A stretch of DNA of 34,556 nucleotides from Prochloraceae cyanobacterium PL24a_bin.78. GTDB taxonomy: Bacteria > Cyanobacteriota > Cyanobacteriia > Cyanobacteriales > JANQIW01. The notes below the pieces were generated by a model. It was not told the DNA's origin, did no database searches, and saw only the letters and a program-made list of their open reading frames with translations. Location: positions 1 to 34,556 of the forward strand of contig JANQIW010000006.1 in assembly GCA_028281945.1 (NCBI GenBank), in the 5' to 3' direction. Position 1 is the stretch's first letter. Each line of letters opens with the position of its first letter. The position numbers and the translations under genes were made by a program. Positions 8,988 through 18,703 of the stretch are shown here, piece after piece.

Positions 8988-11900
8988 ATGAATAAAAATG
9001 CCCTAATAGTCGGAATTAACCAGTATAAAGATAAAAAACTCCCAGATTTAACTGCACCAGCAGTTGATGTAGAAGCCATAGCCAAGACATTAGAAGAATT
9101 TGGGGAATTTGAAGTTACGCGACTTCCTGAAGCCATCAAAACAACTGAAACCAACACCAAAAAACCTTATATAGATGAAACCAAACCACTAACCTTCAAC
9201 CAATTAGAAGACGCATTAGTGAAATTATTTAAACCAGAAGGAAAACAATATCCAGACACTGCCTTATTTTACTTTTCAGGACATGGCATTAGAAAAAATA
9301 AAGGAATTAAAGAAGGTTTCTTATGCACAAGTGATACAGATATTAGTCGTGGCTTTTATGGTTTATCTCTACAATGGTTGCGCCGTTTACTAGAAGAAAG
9401 TCCCATCAGACAACAAATTATTTGGTTAGATTGTTGTCATAGTGGTGAATTAATGAACTTTGACGAAGCCAATCCCGGTGAAAAAGGGCAAGCCAGAGAC
9501 AGATGTTTTATAGCAGCATCCAGAGAATTTGAAGCATCTTACGAAGATTTAAATAGTGAATATAGTGTTTTAACTAAAATTATTCTAGAAGGATTGAATC
9601 CTAATACCTCTAATCAACAATGGATAAATAATTACACCTTAATTGAATATATCAATCAAAATTTAAGAAATGAAATTCAACGACCAATATTTACTAATTT
9701 TGGTTTACCTATAAATCTTACCCGTACTTTTGAGGCAAAAACCCTTGTATCTAAAGGAGAAAAAAATAAAGATATTTGCCCTTACAAAGGTTTAGAATAC
9801 TTTGATGACAATAATGAAGATTATAAATACTTCTATGGTAGGAAAACATTAACTGATCGACTTTTAGATCGAGTGAGAGAAAATAACTTTTTAGCAATAG
9901 TTGGAGCATCAGGCAGTGGGAAGTCTTCCGTATTACGGGCAGGATTATTACACCAGTTAAAACTAGGGCAAAAATTAGCAGATTCCCAAAATTGGGAGAT
10001 AAAGATAATGCTTCCTGGTGAAAATCCCCTCAAAAATTTAGCCCTTTCTTGGTTAGATTCCAATTTATCTGATCTTGAAAGAAAGAAGGAATTAGATTTT
10101 AATAAATCTTTACTGAAGAAAGGCGCGGAAGGATTACAAACCATGGTGGAAGCATCTCACGCTAATCGAGTTGTTTTAGTCATCGATCAATTTGAAGAGG
10201 TATTTACCCCCCGTGTAAATTTAGAAGAAAGAGAGACTTTTTTTCAATATCTATTAGAATCTCTCACTAAAAATGAGAAAAAACTTTGTTTGATTCTGGC
10301 AATGCGAATTGATTTCTTTGGTAAATGTTTTGAGAGAGAATATAATGGTTTAGGGAATCTTATCCAAGATAAAGATAATTTCATTGCTATTCCTCCTATG
10401 AAAGAAGCCGAGTTAAGGGAACCCATTATCAAACCAGCAGAGAAAGTTAATTTAAATTTAGAATCAGGATTAGCTGAGCAGATATTAAAAGACATAAAAA
10501 ATTCTTCTGGTAGTTTACCATTACTTCAAGATACTTTAAATGAGCTTTGGAAAAAAAGGGAAAATAATCAATTAACCTTAAGTGCCTATTCCCAATTAGG
10601 AGGTATTGGCGGCACTTTAAATCAAAGAGCAACAGATGTTTATGAAAACTTAGATTCACTAGAAAAAGATACTGCTAAACATATTTTTCTTGCTTTAACT
10701 ACTTTAGGAGAAGGAACAGAAGATACTCGCAGAAGAATTTTTAAGAAAGATTTAGTAACTGCTAAGCATGATATTGAAATAATCAATAAAGTTATCCAGA
10801 AATTAACTGATGAAAAACTAATTGTAACTAGAAGTAGAGTAGAAGCAAACTCAGAAATTGGCAGAGAAGTAGAGGTGGAAGTAATTCATGAAGTTTTGAT
10901 TAGGGAATGGAAGCTGTTACGTAAATGGCTGAATGAATCTCGCGATATAATTCGACAAGGAAGGAAGATTGAAAATGCTGCTCATGAATGGGATTTATCA
11001 GGGAAAAAGACAGATGATTTATTATCAAAAAAGAGGTTAAAGAAAGCTAAGGAATTTCATCAAGAGCAAAAAGAAGTGTATCCTTTGAATGATTTAGCTG
11101 CAAAGTTTATTAATAAAAGCATTAATTCTCAAAGAAAAGAAAGACTAAAATCTTTCGCTCTATTTTTAATAGTTCCTCTAATTGGAACAACTATAGGAGG
11201 ATTCCTTCTATTTAGAGAAATACAGTTAGGTTTTCATAATGAATTGATTATAAACTGTGAAGGAAAAGAGTCTTGTCCTGGAAGGATTGACGCTTTAAAA
11301 GAATTAGTCAAAGCGAAAAAGAGTTTGAAGTCTTACAACCTCAAAGGTGCCAACCTCGAAGATGCCAACCTCAATGGTGCCAAGCTCAATGGTGCCAACC
11401 TCGAAGATGCCAACCTCAATGGTGCCTACCTCAATGGTGCCTACCTCAATGGTGCCAACCTCAATGGTGCCAACCTCAATGATGGTGTCAACCTCAAAGA
11501 TGCCAACCTCTATGGTGCCAACCTCAATGGTGCCAAGCTCAATGGTGCCTACCTCAAAGGTGCCAATCTCTATCGTGCCAAGCTCTATCATGCCAAGCTC
11601 AATGGTGCCAACCTCCAAGATGCCAACCTCTATGGTGCCAACCTCTATGGTGCCAACCTCGAGCATGCCAAGCTCAATGATGCCAACCTCGAAGGTGCTA
11701 ACCTCGAAGGTGTCAACCTCGAAGGTGCCGAGCTCTATCGTGCCAAGCTCTATGGTGCCGAGCTCTATCGTGCCAAGCTCAATGATGCCAAGCTCAATGG
11801 TGCCTACCTCTATGGTGTCAACCTCGAAGATGCCAAGCTCTATCGTGCCAACCTCTATGGTGCGAACCTCGAAGATGCCAACCTCGAAGGTGCCTACCTC

Positions 11901-12191
11901 TGTGGTGTCAACCTCAAAGGTGCCAACCTCGAAGGTGCCAACCTCGAAGGTGCCTACCTCAAAGGTGCCTACCTCAAAGGTGCCTACCTCAAAGATGCCT
12001 ACCTCAAAGGTGCCTACCTCAAAGGTGCCAACCTCACAAATACAGAAAATTTAACCAATGAACAAATCAAATCAGCTTTAAATTGGGAAGAAGCATATTT
12101 TGCTAAATATTGGGATGAAGAAAAACGAAAGTGGATCGTGGATGAGGAAAAACAGAAAGCGAAAATAAGAGAAATACAAAATACACCATAG
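8988..12191 (+). CDS. Caspase - nSTAND ATPase - TM - pentapeptide-repeat protein
   Basis: A 1067-residue multidomain protein. Residues 1-240 are a C14 caspase-like (metacaspase-type) protease with the dyad His99 in FSGHG and Cys150 in DCCHSG. Residues 265-700 are an nSTAND-type P-loop NTPase: it opens CPYKGLEYFDDNNEDYKYFYGR, has Walker A GASGSGKSS (306-314, Lys312) and Walker B VLVIDQFEEVF (Asp400). A single hydrophobic segment lies at about 722-744. Residues 784-1017 are about 46 pentapeptide repeats (A-N/Y/K-L-x-G/D), predicted to form a right-handed quadrilateral beta-helix. The architecture matches the class of cyanobacterial STAND proteins proposed to act in regulated death or defence: the repeats or partner sense, the NTPase oligomerises, and the caspase cleaves. 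Trigger and substrate are unknown. The membrane segment would place the repeats across the membrane from the enzyme domains. Confidence 0.9.
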   Translation: MNKNALIVGINQYKDKKLPDLTAPAVDVEAIAKTLEEFGEFEVTRLPEAIKTTETNTKKPYIDETKPLTFNQLEDALVKLFKPEGKQYPDTALFYFSGHGIRKNKGIKEGFLCTSDTDISRGFYGLSLQWLRRLLEESPIRQQIIWLDCCHSGELMNFDEANPGEKGQARDRCFIAASREFEASYEDLNSEYSVLTKIILEGLNPNTSNQQWINNYTLIEYINQNLRNEIQRPIFTNFGLPINLTRTFEAKTLVSKGEKNKDICPYKGLEYFDDNNEDYKYFYGRKTLTDRLLDRVRENNFLAIVGASGSGKSSVLRAGLLHQLKLGQKLADSQNWEIKIMLPGENPLKNLALSWLDSNLSDLERKKELDFNKSLLKKGAEGLQTMVEASHANRVVLVIDQFEEVFTPRVNLEERETFFQYLLESLTKNEKKLCLILAMRIDFFGKCFEREYNGLGNLIQDKDNFIAIPPMKEAELREPIIKPAEKVNLNLESGLAEQILKDIKNSSGSLPLLQDTLNELWKKRENNQLTLSAYSQLGGIGGTLNQRATDVYENLDSLEKDTAKHIFLALTTLGEGTEDTRRRIFKKDLVTAKHDIEIINKVIQKLTDEKLIVTRSRVEANSEIGREVEVEVIHEVLIREWKLLRKWLNESRDIIRQGRKIENAAHEWDLSGKKTDDLLSKKRLKKAKEFHQEQKEVYPLNDLAAKFINKSINSQRKERLKSFALFLIVPLIGTTIGGFLLFREIQLGFHNELIINCEGKESCPGRIDALKELVKAKKSLKSYNLKGANLEDANLNGAKLNGANLEDANLNGAYLNGAYLNGANLNGANLNDGVNLKDANLYGANLNGAKLNGAYLKGANLYRAKLYHAKLNGANLQDANLYGANLYGANLEHAKLNDANLEGANLEGVNLEGAELYRAKLYGAELYRAKLNDAKLNGAYLYGVNLEDAKLYRANLYGANLEDANLEGAYLCGVNLKGANLEGANLEGAYLKGAYLKGAYLKDAYLKGAYLKGANLTNTENLTNEQIKSALNWEEAYFAKYWDEEKRKWIVDEEKQKAKIREIQNTP
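11337..12036 (+). repeat. In-frame 15-bp tandem array encoding pentapeptide repeats
   Basis: About 46 head-to-tail 15-bp units with consensus GGTGCCAACCTCAAT encode the A-N-L-N-G pentapeptides. GCC, AAC and CTC codons are almost invariant; variation is confined to the second and fourth residues. The tract is visibly GC-richer than the flanks, which use A/T-ending codons. One unit carries an extra codon (near 11476-11493, NDGVNL), interrupting the period by 3 bp without frameshift. Homogeneity leaves other frames open, giving spurious ORFs at 11347-12054 (+) and 11304-11666 (-). Confidence 0.9.
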
Positions 12192-12201
12192 TAGGTACTA
12201 C

Positions 12202-13977
12202 CTAAAAAGGAGTAAAATTAACCGTAAAATAAATACCATCATCCTGAAGACCACCAGTCCCCACATCATCAATCTCATTTAATTGAAGACCATAATCGAT
12301 ACGAGCAAACCAAAAAGGAGTGATTTCCCAACGCAAACCCAACCCCACACTAGCCAAAGTAGTAGGATTAAGGATATCAGGGCGGGCACTTTCTCGATTC
12401 CACACAGTACCGATATCGAAGAAAGGAGCAATTTCCAGAGTACCAATAGTATCATTATCTCGAATAAGAGGAAATCTCATTTCAACAGAACCAATAACTC
12501 CATTATCAGCAATCCTTTGATTATTAATGTAACCCCTAACCGTATTTAACCCACCAATAGTAAACTGTTCCAAAGGTAAAATCGTATCAGGTGTGAGTTG
12601 AGCACCGGTACGAGCAATTAAAAGAATCCCTCCACCTAAAGATTGAACCAATTGGAATTGCCCTTGCCAACTAGTAAAAATACCATCAATTTCAGACTCA
12701 TTAGTAGTAGCATTAAACGTATCTATCCCGACATTCAATTGAGAACGGGCAGCCAAAACTCTTGTGCTCCCACGATTCACCCATTCTTGAGAAAAACGAA
12801 TAATACTCAAACGAGATTCACCCTCTTCAGGACCCAAAGAGAAAGAAAAAGGCTCACCTGCTAATAAAGTTTGACCTTCTATCAGATTAAATGAAATATC
12901 AATAGCGAATTCCGTATTCGGTTTTCTAATAATAGGCTGACGAAAGCCAATAGAAAAATCATTAGTCACAGAACTAATATCAAAAACAGAAAAAGGCTCT
13001 TGAACAATATCACTTTCACTCCTACGATAACTAATATTCATCGTACCATCCGAGGCATTCACCGGTAAAGAATAACTAAGATCAATTCGATCTAAACCAT
13101 CCGTGCCACGAAATTGAGTATTCAAACTATCACCCAAACCAGAAACATTTTGATGAGTAAAATCAAAACTCCCTCCAAACTCCCCAATACTAGGAGAATC
13201 GATATTTTGGGTACTCAAAGTCACATCCAAAGCATCCGCCCTTATAACATTGACACTTAAAATACTAAAACCCGGAGCAGTACCCGCCGAAAGTTCCGCT
13301 TGAATATTATCAATTAGAGGATTTAACTGCAATAACTGTAAAGCCTCTTGAAGACGAGTAATATTTACAGGAGGACCAGCCGCTATTTCCAGACGAGAGC
13401 GAACATAATCATCATTTAAACGCCCAGTGCCTTCAACATCAATTCTTTCCAATTGACCTTCTACTACCTGAATTTGTATAACTCCATCCGTGACATCTTG
13501 AGGTGGTAAGAATGCACCTGAAGTACTAAAACCATTTTCCAAATATAAATTAGTAATTGCCGTACGAATAGATAACAACTCCTCAAAAGATAAATCCCTT
13601 CCCACAAAAGGAGCGACTGCTGCCTCCAACTCTTCCGTCTCAAAAACAGTGCTTCCCAAAACTTCTATTTTTTCCACCCTAATCTTCACGTCTAAATTTC
13701 TATTAGGAATAGAAGGAATATCTTCAGGAGTTTCCGGATTAATTTGTGGAAGAGGAGTATCTTGTGGTGTAGGGATAATAGGAGGTAAACTAGGAGGAAT
13801 TGGTTCCAAAATTTGAGGTGGTATTTCTGGAGTTGGGGTTTGACTTAAAAAATTAGAATTCCCTATCTCAGATGAAATATCAGGATTTAAATTATTAGGA
13901 TTTAATTGAGCTATAGCTATAGTATTACATTTAAAATATAAGCAAAATGTTCCTATCAAAATTTTGGTAAACTTCAT
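12202..13977 (-). CDS. TpsB outer-membrane transporter (ShlB/FhaC/HecB family)
   Basis: A 591-residue two-partner-secretion pore that would export the TpsA proteins across the outer membrane. Order: signal peptide (about 1-24, cleavage near AIA-Q); Pro-rich linker (about 47-90); two POTRA domains (about 95-175 and 176-250; VEKIEVLGSTVF opens the first, VVEGQLERIDVEGTG bridges); then a beta-barrel of alternating amphipathic strands. VRGY at 480-483 is the conserved loop-6 motif of the Omp85/TpsB superfamily, and the chain ends in Phe, as outer-membrane proteins do. It is encoded opposite to the three tpsA genes, 4.7 kb from the first, and separated from the CHAT gene by a 102-bp divergent region. 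One TpsB for three TpsAs suggests a shared pore, which is inference. Confidence 0.93.
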   Translation of the reverse strand: MKFTKILIGTFCLYFKCNTIAIAQLNPNNLNPDISSEIGNSNFLSQTPTPEIPPQILEPIPPSLPPIIPTPQDTPLPQINPETPEDIPSIPNRNLDVKIRVEKIEVLGSTVFETEELEAAVAPFVGRDLSFEELLSIRTAITNLYLENGFSTSGAFLPPQDVTDGVIQIQVVEGQLERIDVEGTGRLNDDYVRSRLEIAAGPPVNITRLQEALQLLQLNPLIDNIQAELSAGTAPGFSILSVNVIRADALDVTLSTQNIDSPSIGEFGGSFDFTHQNVSGLGDSLNTQFRGTDGLDRIDLSYSLPVNASDGTMNISYRRSESDIVQEPFSVFDISSVTNDFSIGFRQPIIRKPNTEFAIDISFNLIEGQTLLAGEPFSFSLGPEEGESRLSIIRFSQEWVNRGSTRVLAARSQLNVGIDTFNATTNESEIDGIFTSWQGQFQLVQSLGGGILLIARTGAQLTPDTILPLEQFTIGGLNTVRGYINNQRIADNGVIGSVEMRFPLIRDNDTIGTLEIAPFFDIGTVWNRESARPDILNPTTLASVGLGLRWEITPFWFARIDYGLQLNEIDDVGTGGLQDDGIYFTVNFTPF

Positions 13978-14079
13978 GTTTTATAAAAATTAAAATATCT
14001 TTATTAAACAATTTACTGACATTTTAGTTTTTTTTCAATAGAATTTTAATAGATATTTACTGTTTTATGGAGAAATATA
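13978..14079. promoter_or_regulatory. Divergent promoter region, TpsB and TPR-CHAT genes
   Basis: A 102-bp AT-rich gap between start codons of opposite genes must hold both promoters. The CHAT side has a good ribosome site (GGAG 7 bases before ATG). The TpsB side has none obvious. The tight divergent arrangement suggests co-regulation. Confidence 0.5.
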
Positions 14080-16668
14080 ATGATTCGACGACGAAGTATA
14101 ATTTGGATATTATTATTTTTAGTTAGCTTGATTTTTTGCTTAAATTTCCATAATTTTTCCCTTCAAAATCAGCCTAAACAAGTTTTAGCAACAGAAAAAG
14201 AAACAATTATTTCTGCTTCTAAAAAAGAATTAGTTGGATTAGGAATTGAAGCATATCAACAGGGAAAATGGCCAGAAGCTATTGAGGTATGGGAAAAAGC
14301 CTTATTACAAATAGCTAACTTAGACGATCGAGCAACTATACATAATAATTTAGCCCTAGCATATCATCAAATTGGTCAAAACAATCAAGCCATTGCCAAT
14401 TGGCAAAAAGCCATTGAAATTTACCAAGAATTACCAGACAAACAAGACTCCATCCAATTAGCGAAACTTTTAATTCAACAAGCACAAGTATACAGTGAAT
14501 TAGGGCAACAAAGAAAAGCAATTTCCTCCTTAGAAAAAGCCAATGAAATCACCATCAACCAAGGAGATAAAATCACACAAGCAGCAGCATTAGGAGCATT
14601 AGGAAACGCCATAGCAGCTAGAGGCAATTATGAAGAAGCCTTATCAGTTATAGATGAAAGTCTAAAAATTGCTAAAGAATTAAACAATATTAGCTATATC
14701 TCTACCGCATTAAATAACCAAGCCAATGTATATATGAGTTTAGCAGAACGCTTAACTTATCAAGCAGCATCGGCAGATGTGCAAGAAGAAGATCCAACAC
14801 GTTTTCTCCAAGAAGCAGAAAAAGCTAGAATTCAAGCAAAAAAAATGTTTGAAGAAAGTGCAGAAATAGGAAAAGACTTTGATAGAGTCAGAGCATTAAT
14901 GAATCTCAATACCGTCTTAATCAAATTAGAATCTTCAGACACAAATCAAATCCTCAGTAACTGGCAAGAAGTTAGAGCATTACTGGATACTTTACCAGAT
15001 TCAAGAGAAAAATCATATGCTTTAACCAACTTAGGAGCAGCACAATTATCCCTAATACCTAATCCCAAAGACCCCTTATTAGCCTTAGAAGCCGCCAGAC
15101 AAGTAGCAATAAATATAAGAGATCAACAAGCAGAATCCTTTGCCTTAGGAACAATTGGTAATGTATATGAACAATTAGGGGATTATAACCAAGCCATGAC
15201 CTTTACACGTGAGGCACAATTCCTTGCTCAACAAGTAAATGCACCCCATAGTTTATACCGTTGGCAGTGGCAAGCAGGAAGAATTCATAATAAAACAGGT
15301 TCAAATAGTGAAGCCATTATTGCTTATACCGATGCCATTACCACCTTACAAAAAATTCGTGGCGATATTGTTAGTGCCAATCAAGACTTACAATTTGACT
15401 TTCGTGATAGTGTAGAGCCAGTTTATCGTGAATTAATTGGGTTATTATTAGAGCCACAAACAGTGGCAATTAGTAATAATAAATCAGAAAAAAATCAAGC
15501 ACAAACTCAACAATCTCCCATCAAATCTCAACAGAATTCCCAACAGAATTCTCAGCCAAAATTGCAACAAGTACTTGATACATTAGAATTGCTAAAATTA
15601 GCAGAATTACAAAATTTCTTTGGAGATGATTGTGTAGAAGTAGTAGCAAAAGAAAAAACAGGAGAAGAAGCTTTACAAGGAAAAAATACAGCATTAATTT
15701 ACTCAGTTGTTCTAGAAGATCGTACAGAATTAATTATGCGTGCTCCCGATGGCAACCTCACTAACTATAAAATCCCTATTGTTAAATCAGATTTAGATAG
15801 AAAAATTAACGATTTACGCTTTTTTCTAGAATTAAGAATAACCGAGCAATACTTATTAGGAAGTCAAGAAATTTATAATCTACTAATTAGTCCCATAGAA
15901 ACAGATTTAGCCGCAATGAATCCAGATGAAATTGTATTTATTAATGATGGACCCTTGCGTAAAATACCAATGTCAGCATTATCCGATGGAAAAGAATTTT
16001 TAATTGAAAAATATGCCATAGCTACCACTCCGAGTTTGACTCTTACTAGCACAAAAACCCTCGATCGCAAAAATATATCAGTATTAAGTTTAGGATTAAC
16101 AGTAGCCCGCCCACCCTTTGCACCATTATCTAATGTTAGAAAAGAAGTAGAGGCAGTAGAAGGCATTTTAGGGGGAGTAGGGTTAATCGATGAAGAATTC
16201 ACCATCAATAACTTTCAACAGCAAGTGCAAAAGACAACATTCCCTGTAGTTCACTTAGCAACACATGGGAAATTTGGCGTAGATGCCGATAGCACCTTTC
16301 TTTTGGGATTTGATGAAAGAATCACCATTGAAGAATTGGATAATTTATTGCGCAGTCGCACAAACTCAAATCCAGTAGAATTAATTACCTTAAGTGCCTG
16401 CCAAACAGCCGCAGGAGACGATCGATCGGCTTTAGGAATAGCAGGAGTAGCCGTGAGGGCAGGAGTTGAAACCGCTTTAGCTACTTTGTGGTATATCAAT
16501 GATGAAGCCACAGTGCCTTTGATTACCGAATTTTATCAGCAATTACGGAATCCCGAAATTAGTAAAGCAGAGGCATTAAGAAGGGCACAAAAGATTATGA
16601 TAGAAGATCCAAATTACAATCATCCCGCCGTGTGGTCACCATTTATTTTGATTGGAAATTGGTTTTAA
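14080..16668 (+). CDS. TPR-CHAT caspase-like protease with N-terminal signal/anchor
   Basis: An 862-residue protein. Residues 5-28 form a hydrophobic signal peptide or anchor, with a possible cleavage near VLA-T (about 37), so the body should be periplasmic. Residues 45-460 are tetratricopeptide repeats (for example GIEAYQQGKWPEAIEVWEKA). A Gln/Ser-rich linker (about 462-495) precedes the CHAT domain at about 590-862. The caspase-type dyad is His729 in LATHG and Cys774 in LSACQT, both with classic flanks, and the C-terminal ALATLWYINDEAT block is present; the protease looks intact. TPR-CHAT genes often neighbour TPS genes in cyanobacteria. A role in processing or surveillance of TPS exoproteins is inference. 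The start is supported by GGAG at proper spacing. Confidence 0.9.
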   Translation: MIRRRSIIWILLFLVSLIFCLNFHNFSLQNQPKQVLATEKETIISASKKELVGLGIEAYQQGKWPEAIEVWEKALLQIANLDDRATIHNNLALAYHQIGQNNQAIANWQKAIEIYQELPDKQDSIQLAKLLIQQAQVYSELGQQRKAISSLEKANEITINQGDKITQAAALGALGNAIAARGNYEEALSVIDESLKIAKELNNISYISTALNNQANVYMSLAERLTYQAASADVQEEDPTRFLQEAEKARIQAKKMFEESAEIGKDFDRVRALMNLNTVLIKLESSDTNQILSNWQEVRALLDTLPDSREKSYALTNLGAAQLSLIPNPKDPLLALEAARQVAINIRDQQAESFALGTIGNVYEQLGDYNQAMTFTREAQFLAQQVNAPHSLYRWQWQAGRIHNKTGSNSEAIIAYTDAITTLQKIRGDIVSANQDLQFDFRDSVEPVYRELIGLLLEPQTVAISNNKSEKNQAQTQQSPIKSQQNSQQNSQPKLQQVLDTLELLKLAELQNFFGDDCVEVVAKEKTGEEALQGKNTALIYSVVLEDRTELIMRAPDGNLTNYKIPIVKSDLDRKINDLRFFLELRITEQYLLGSQEIYNLLISPIETDLAAMNPDEIVFINDGPLRKIPMSALSDGKEFLIEKYAIATTPSLTLTSTKTLDRKNISVLSLGLTVARPPFAPLSNVRKEVEAVEGILGGVGLIDEEFTINNFQQQVQKTTFPVVHLATHGKFGVDADSTFLLGFDERITIEELDNLLRSRTNSNPVELITLSACQTAAGDDRSALGIAGVAVRAGVETALATLWYINDEATVPLITEFYQQLRNPEISKAEALRRAQKIMIEDPNYNHPAVWSPFILIGNWF

Positions 16669-16783
16669 TAGACTAATTTTTTTTGAAATTTGATGAAAAT
16701 TTTTGTAAATTGTTAGTTAAAATCTGAATTGAAGAATCGTTGATTAAATAAATTTTAGATAGTTTAGAGGAGAAGATAACTAA

Positions 16784-18472
16784 GTGTTAAACAAAAAGAC
16801 GTTTATTAAATTAGCAAATCTAGGTACAATTATCGGCTTAGGCTACTTAACTTTACCAGTAGCTCCAGTAAATGCTCAAGTAATTCTTGATAATGGACCC
16901 GGAGGTGGAACTGTATTTATCGATGTAGATGAATTTGGTGGCTTTGGAAATGGTGGAAGTACGGCAAGTTTCTTCGATCCTATTGGCAGTATTGGAGATG
17001 CACCTACAACTTTTGACTCTTTCGTAGCATTAAATCTTGATTTACCATTTCCATTGACAGATATTTTACTTTTAGAGGAAGGTGTACCATTTTTAAGTCC
17101 TCCTACTATTTCTGAACAAACAGATACATTACTAATAAGTTCCTTTACTTTTGATGATACTCTTGATGGTGGAACAACAATATTAGATTTTGTATTAGAA
17201 CAAGAATTATTACCTTTAGTAGAAGGTGGATTACGAACCGGTTCAGTGTTACGACAAGAATATACTATTACCAATAACTCTGGTGGTCCACTTGATTTCG
17301 ATGTAGTACGTTTTGCTGATCCAGATTTGCAATTTAGTTTACTCAATGGCGGTGGTTGTTTAAATTGTTCTTTCGGAGATGATTTAGAAGAGACAATTCT
17401 TTTTGCTACAGCAGAAGCGACTAATACTAGTGATGATCCTACCTTTTTTGGCATAACAGCTACAGGTGGAACAGTGGATGAAGACAATAGATTTCAGTTA
17501 GATGAAGAATTATCTTTATTCACATCAATAGTAGAAGCATCTTCACCAACAGGAATTGAACTGGAAAATACTATCACAGGAGACGATTTTGATGAGAATA
17601 GTATTATCGATCCCGGTGGAGAATTTGATGTAGCTTTAGCATTATTAAATGAATTTGATTTAGCACCAGGGGAAAGTGATATATTTGTAACAGAAACTAT
17701 TTTTGGTGGTATTGCACCAGCATTTCAACCAGAAATCGAGGAAGTAGAATTATCCTTCTCAGGAGATTTGTCTGAAGATTTTCCATTTGCTAGCTTTTCC
17801 GCTGACATTCTTTACAATCTAAATACTGAAGATTTAAATCCAGATCCAGATATCGGAGTGTTTCCTATAGATTTCTTCTTCACCGAATTTTTTGATGAAA
17901 ACGGAATTCAGGTTGCTACGTCAACTTTTGAGTTAGGAGATCTAGATCCATTTGGAAATCCAATTCCAGCAACAATAACGATCGAACCTTTCCTAGAACC
18001 TGTAATTCCCTCTAGTAGTACTGATGAAATTTTTACTAGTACCTCAGGGGGAAGAACCCCACCAGCTACTCAAACGGTAACAATTGTAGTCGAACCTCCT
18101 GAAGTAGTGACTGGTTCAAGTGGAACAAGTTCAGAAAGTTTAGTTCCATCTTTTGAAACGACCAGTGAATTTTTCGCTTTAGAATTTTCATTTTTAATAG
18201 AAGGAAATACAAACTTACCACCAACAGCAGATTTAGATACTCTTGGGGAGTTTCTTGGAGGCACTACAGAGATCCTAATAATTAATGCTGACGAAGATGG
18301 TTTCGACATAGTGGATATTTCTGGAATTGAAAATCCAATTATATCTCCAGTTCTTATAACTACTCCAACTCCTGAAACTACAATACCAGAACCCACAACA
18401 ACTTTAGCTTGGTTAAGTTTTGTTGGTATGGGTTGGGTAATAACTAAAAGAAAAATCAAAAATAATAACTAA
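16784..18472 (+). CDS. PEP-CTERM sorting-domain exoprotein in the TPS island
   Basis: A 562-residue secreted protein of unknown function. It starts with GTG at 16784, with GGAG about 11 bases upstream. Residues 1-31 are a signal peptide (cleavage near VNA-Q). The body is acidic and beta-rich. It has one CxxC (CLNC, 192-195), which could be a disulfide or metal site. The C-terminus is a PEP-CTERM signal: PEP at 535-537, hydrophobic stretch about 540-554, then KRKIK. It lies between the CHAT protease and the first tpsA on the same strand, with 115 bases before it and a hairpin after it. Placement in a TPS island suggests a surface or matrix component, but no direct link is visible. Confidence 0.87.
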   Translation: MLNKKTFIKLANLGTIIGLGYLTLPVAPVNAQVILDNGPGGGTVFIDVDEFGGFGNGGSTASFFDPIGSIGDAPTTFDSFVALNLDLPFPLTDILLLEEGVPFLSPPTISEQTDTLLISSFTFDDTLDGGTTILDFVLEQELLPLVEGGLRTGSVLRQEYTITNNSGGPLDFDVVRFADPDLQFSLLNGGGCLNCSFGDDLEETILFATAEATNTSDDPTFFGITATGGTVDEDNRFQLDEELSLFTSIVEASSPTGIELENTITGDDFDENSIIDPGGEFDVALALLNEFDLAPGESDIFVTETIFGGIAPAFQPEIEEVELSFSGDLSEDFPFASFSADILYNLNTEDLNPDPDIGVFPIDFFFTEFFDENGIQVATSTFELGDLDPFGNPIPATITIEPFLEPVIPSSSTDEIFTSTSGGRTPPATQTVTIVVEPPEVVTGSSGTSSESLVPSFETTSEFFALEFSFLIEGNTNLPPTADLDTLGEFLGGTTEILIINADEDGFDIVDISGIENPIISPVLITTPTPETTIPEPTTTLAWLSFVGMGWVITKRKIKNNN

Positions 18473-18501
18473 CTAATTAATTAATAAAATCCTAATGCAC
18501 C

Positions 18502-18536
18502 ATCGCCCCAAATTTATTTACTAGAAATAGGGCGAT
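18502..18536 (+). terminator. Hairpin after the PEP-CTERM gene
   Basis: ATCGCCC (18502-18508) pairs perfectly with GGGCGAT (18530-18536), with an inner TATTT/AAATA pairing. A T-rich stretch comes only about 15 bases later, so it is a plausible terminator rather than a textbook one. It would separate the PEP-CTERM transcript from the tpsA array. Confidence 0.5.
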
Positions 18537-18703
18537 TCCTCTGATAATTAAATTTTTTTTAAAAGTTAAAATTAAAACATAATCAATCACTAAATCTTTC
18601 CGATTAAAAGACTAGAATTTTTGTAGTTAAACATATTGATAAATTAAGTCAAAGTTCTCCAAATATCTAAGATCAATTTTACATATTTACATAATATTTA
18701 ACA

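Noticed and set aside
11304..11666. Minus-strand ORF of EVGTI repeats
   Set aside because: Antisense translation of the same 15-bp array, with no start signal or independent support.
11347..12054. Plus-strand 235-residue ORF of MVPTSK-type repeats
   Set aside because: It is the pentapeptide array read in another frame; the 15-bp period keeps all frames open. The real frame joins the caspase/nSTAND protein.
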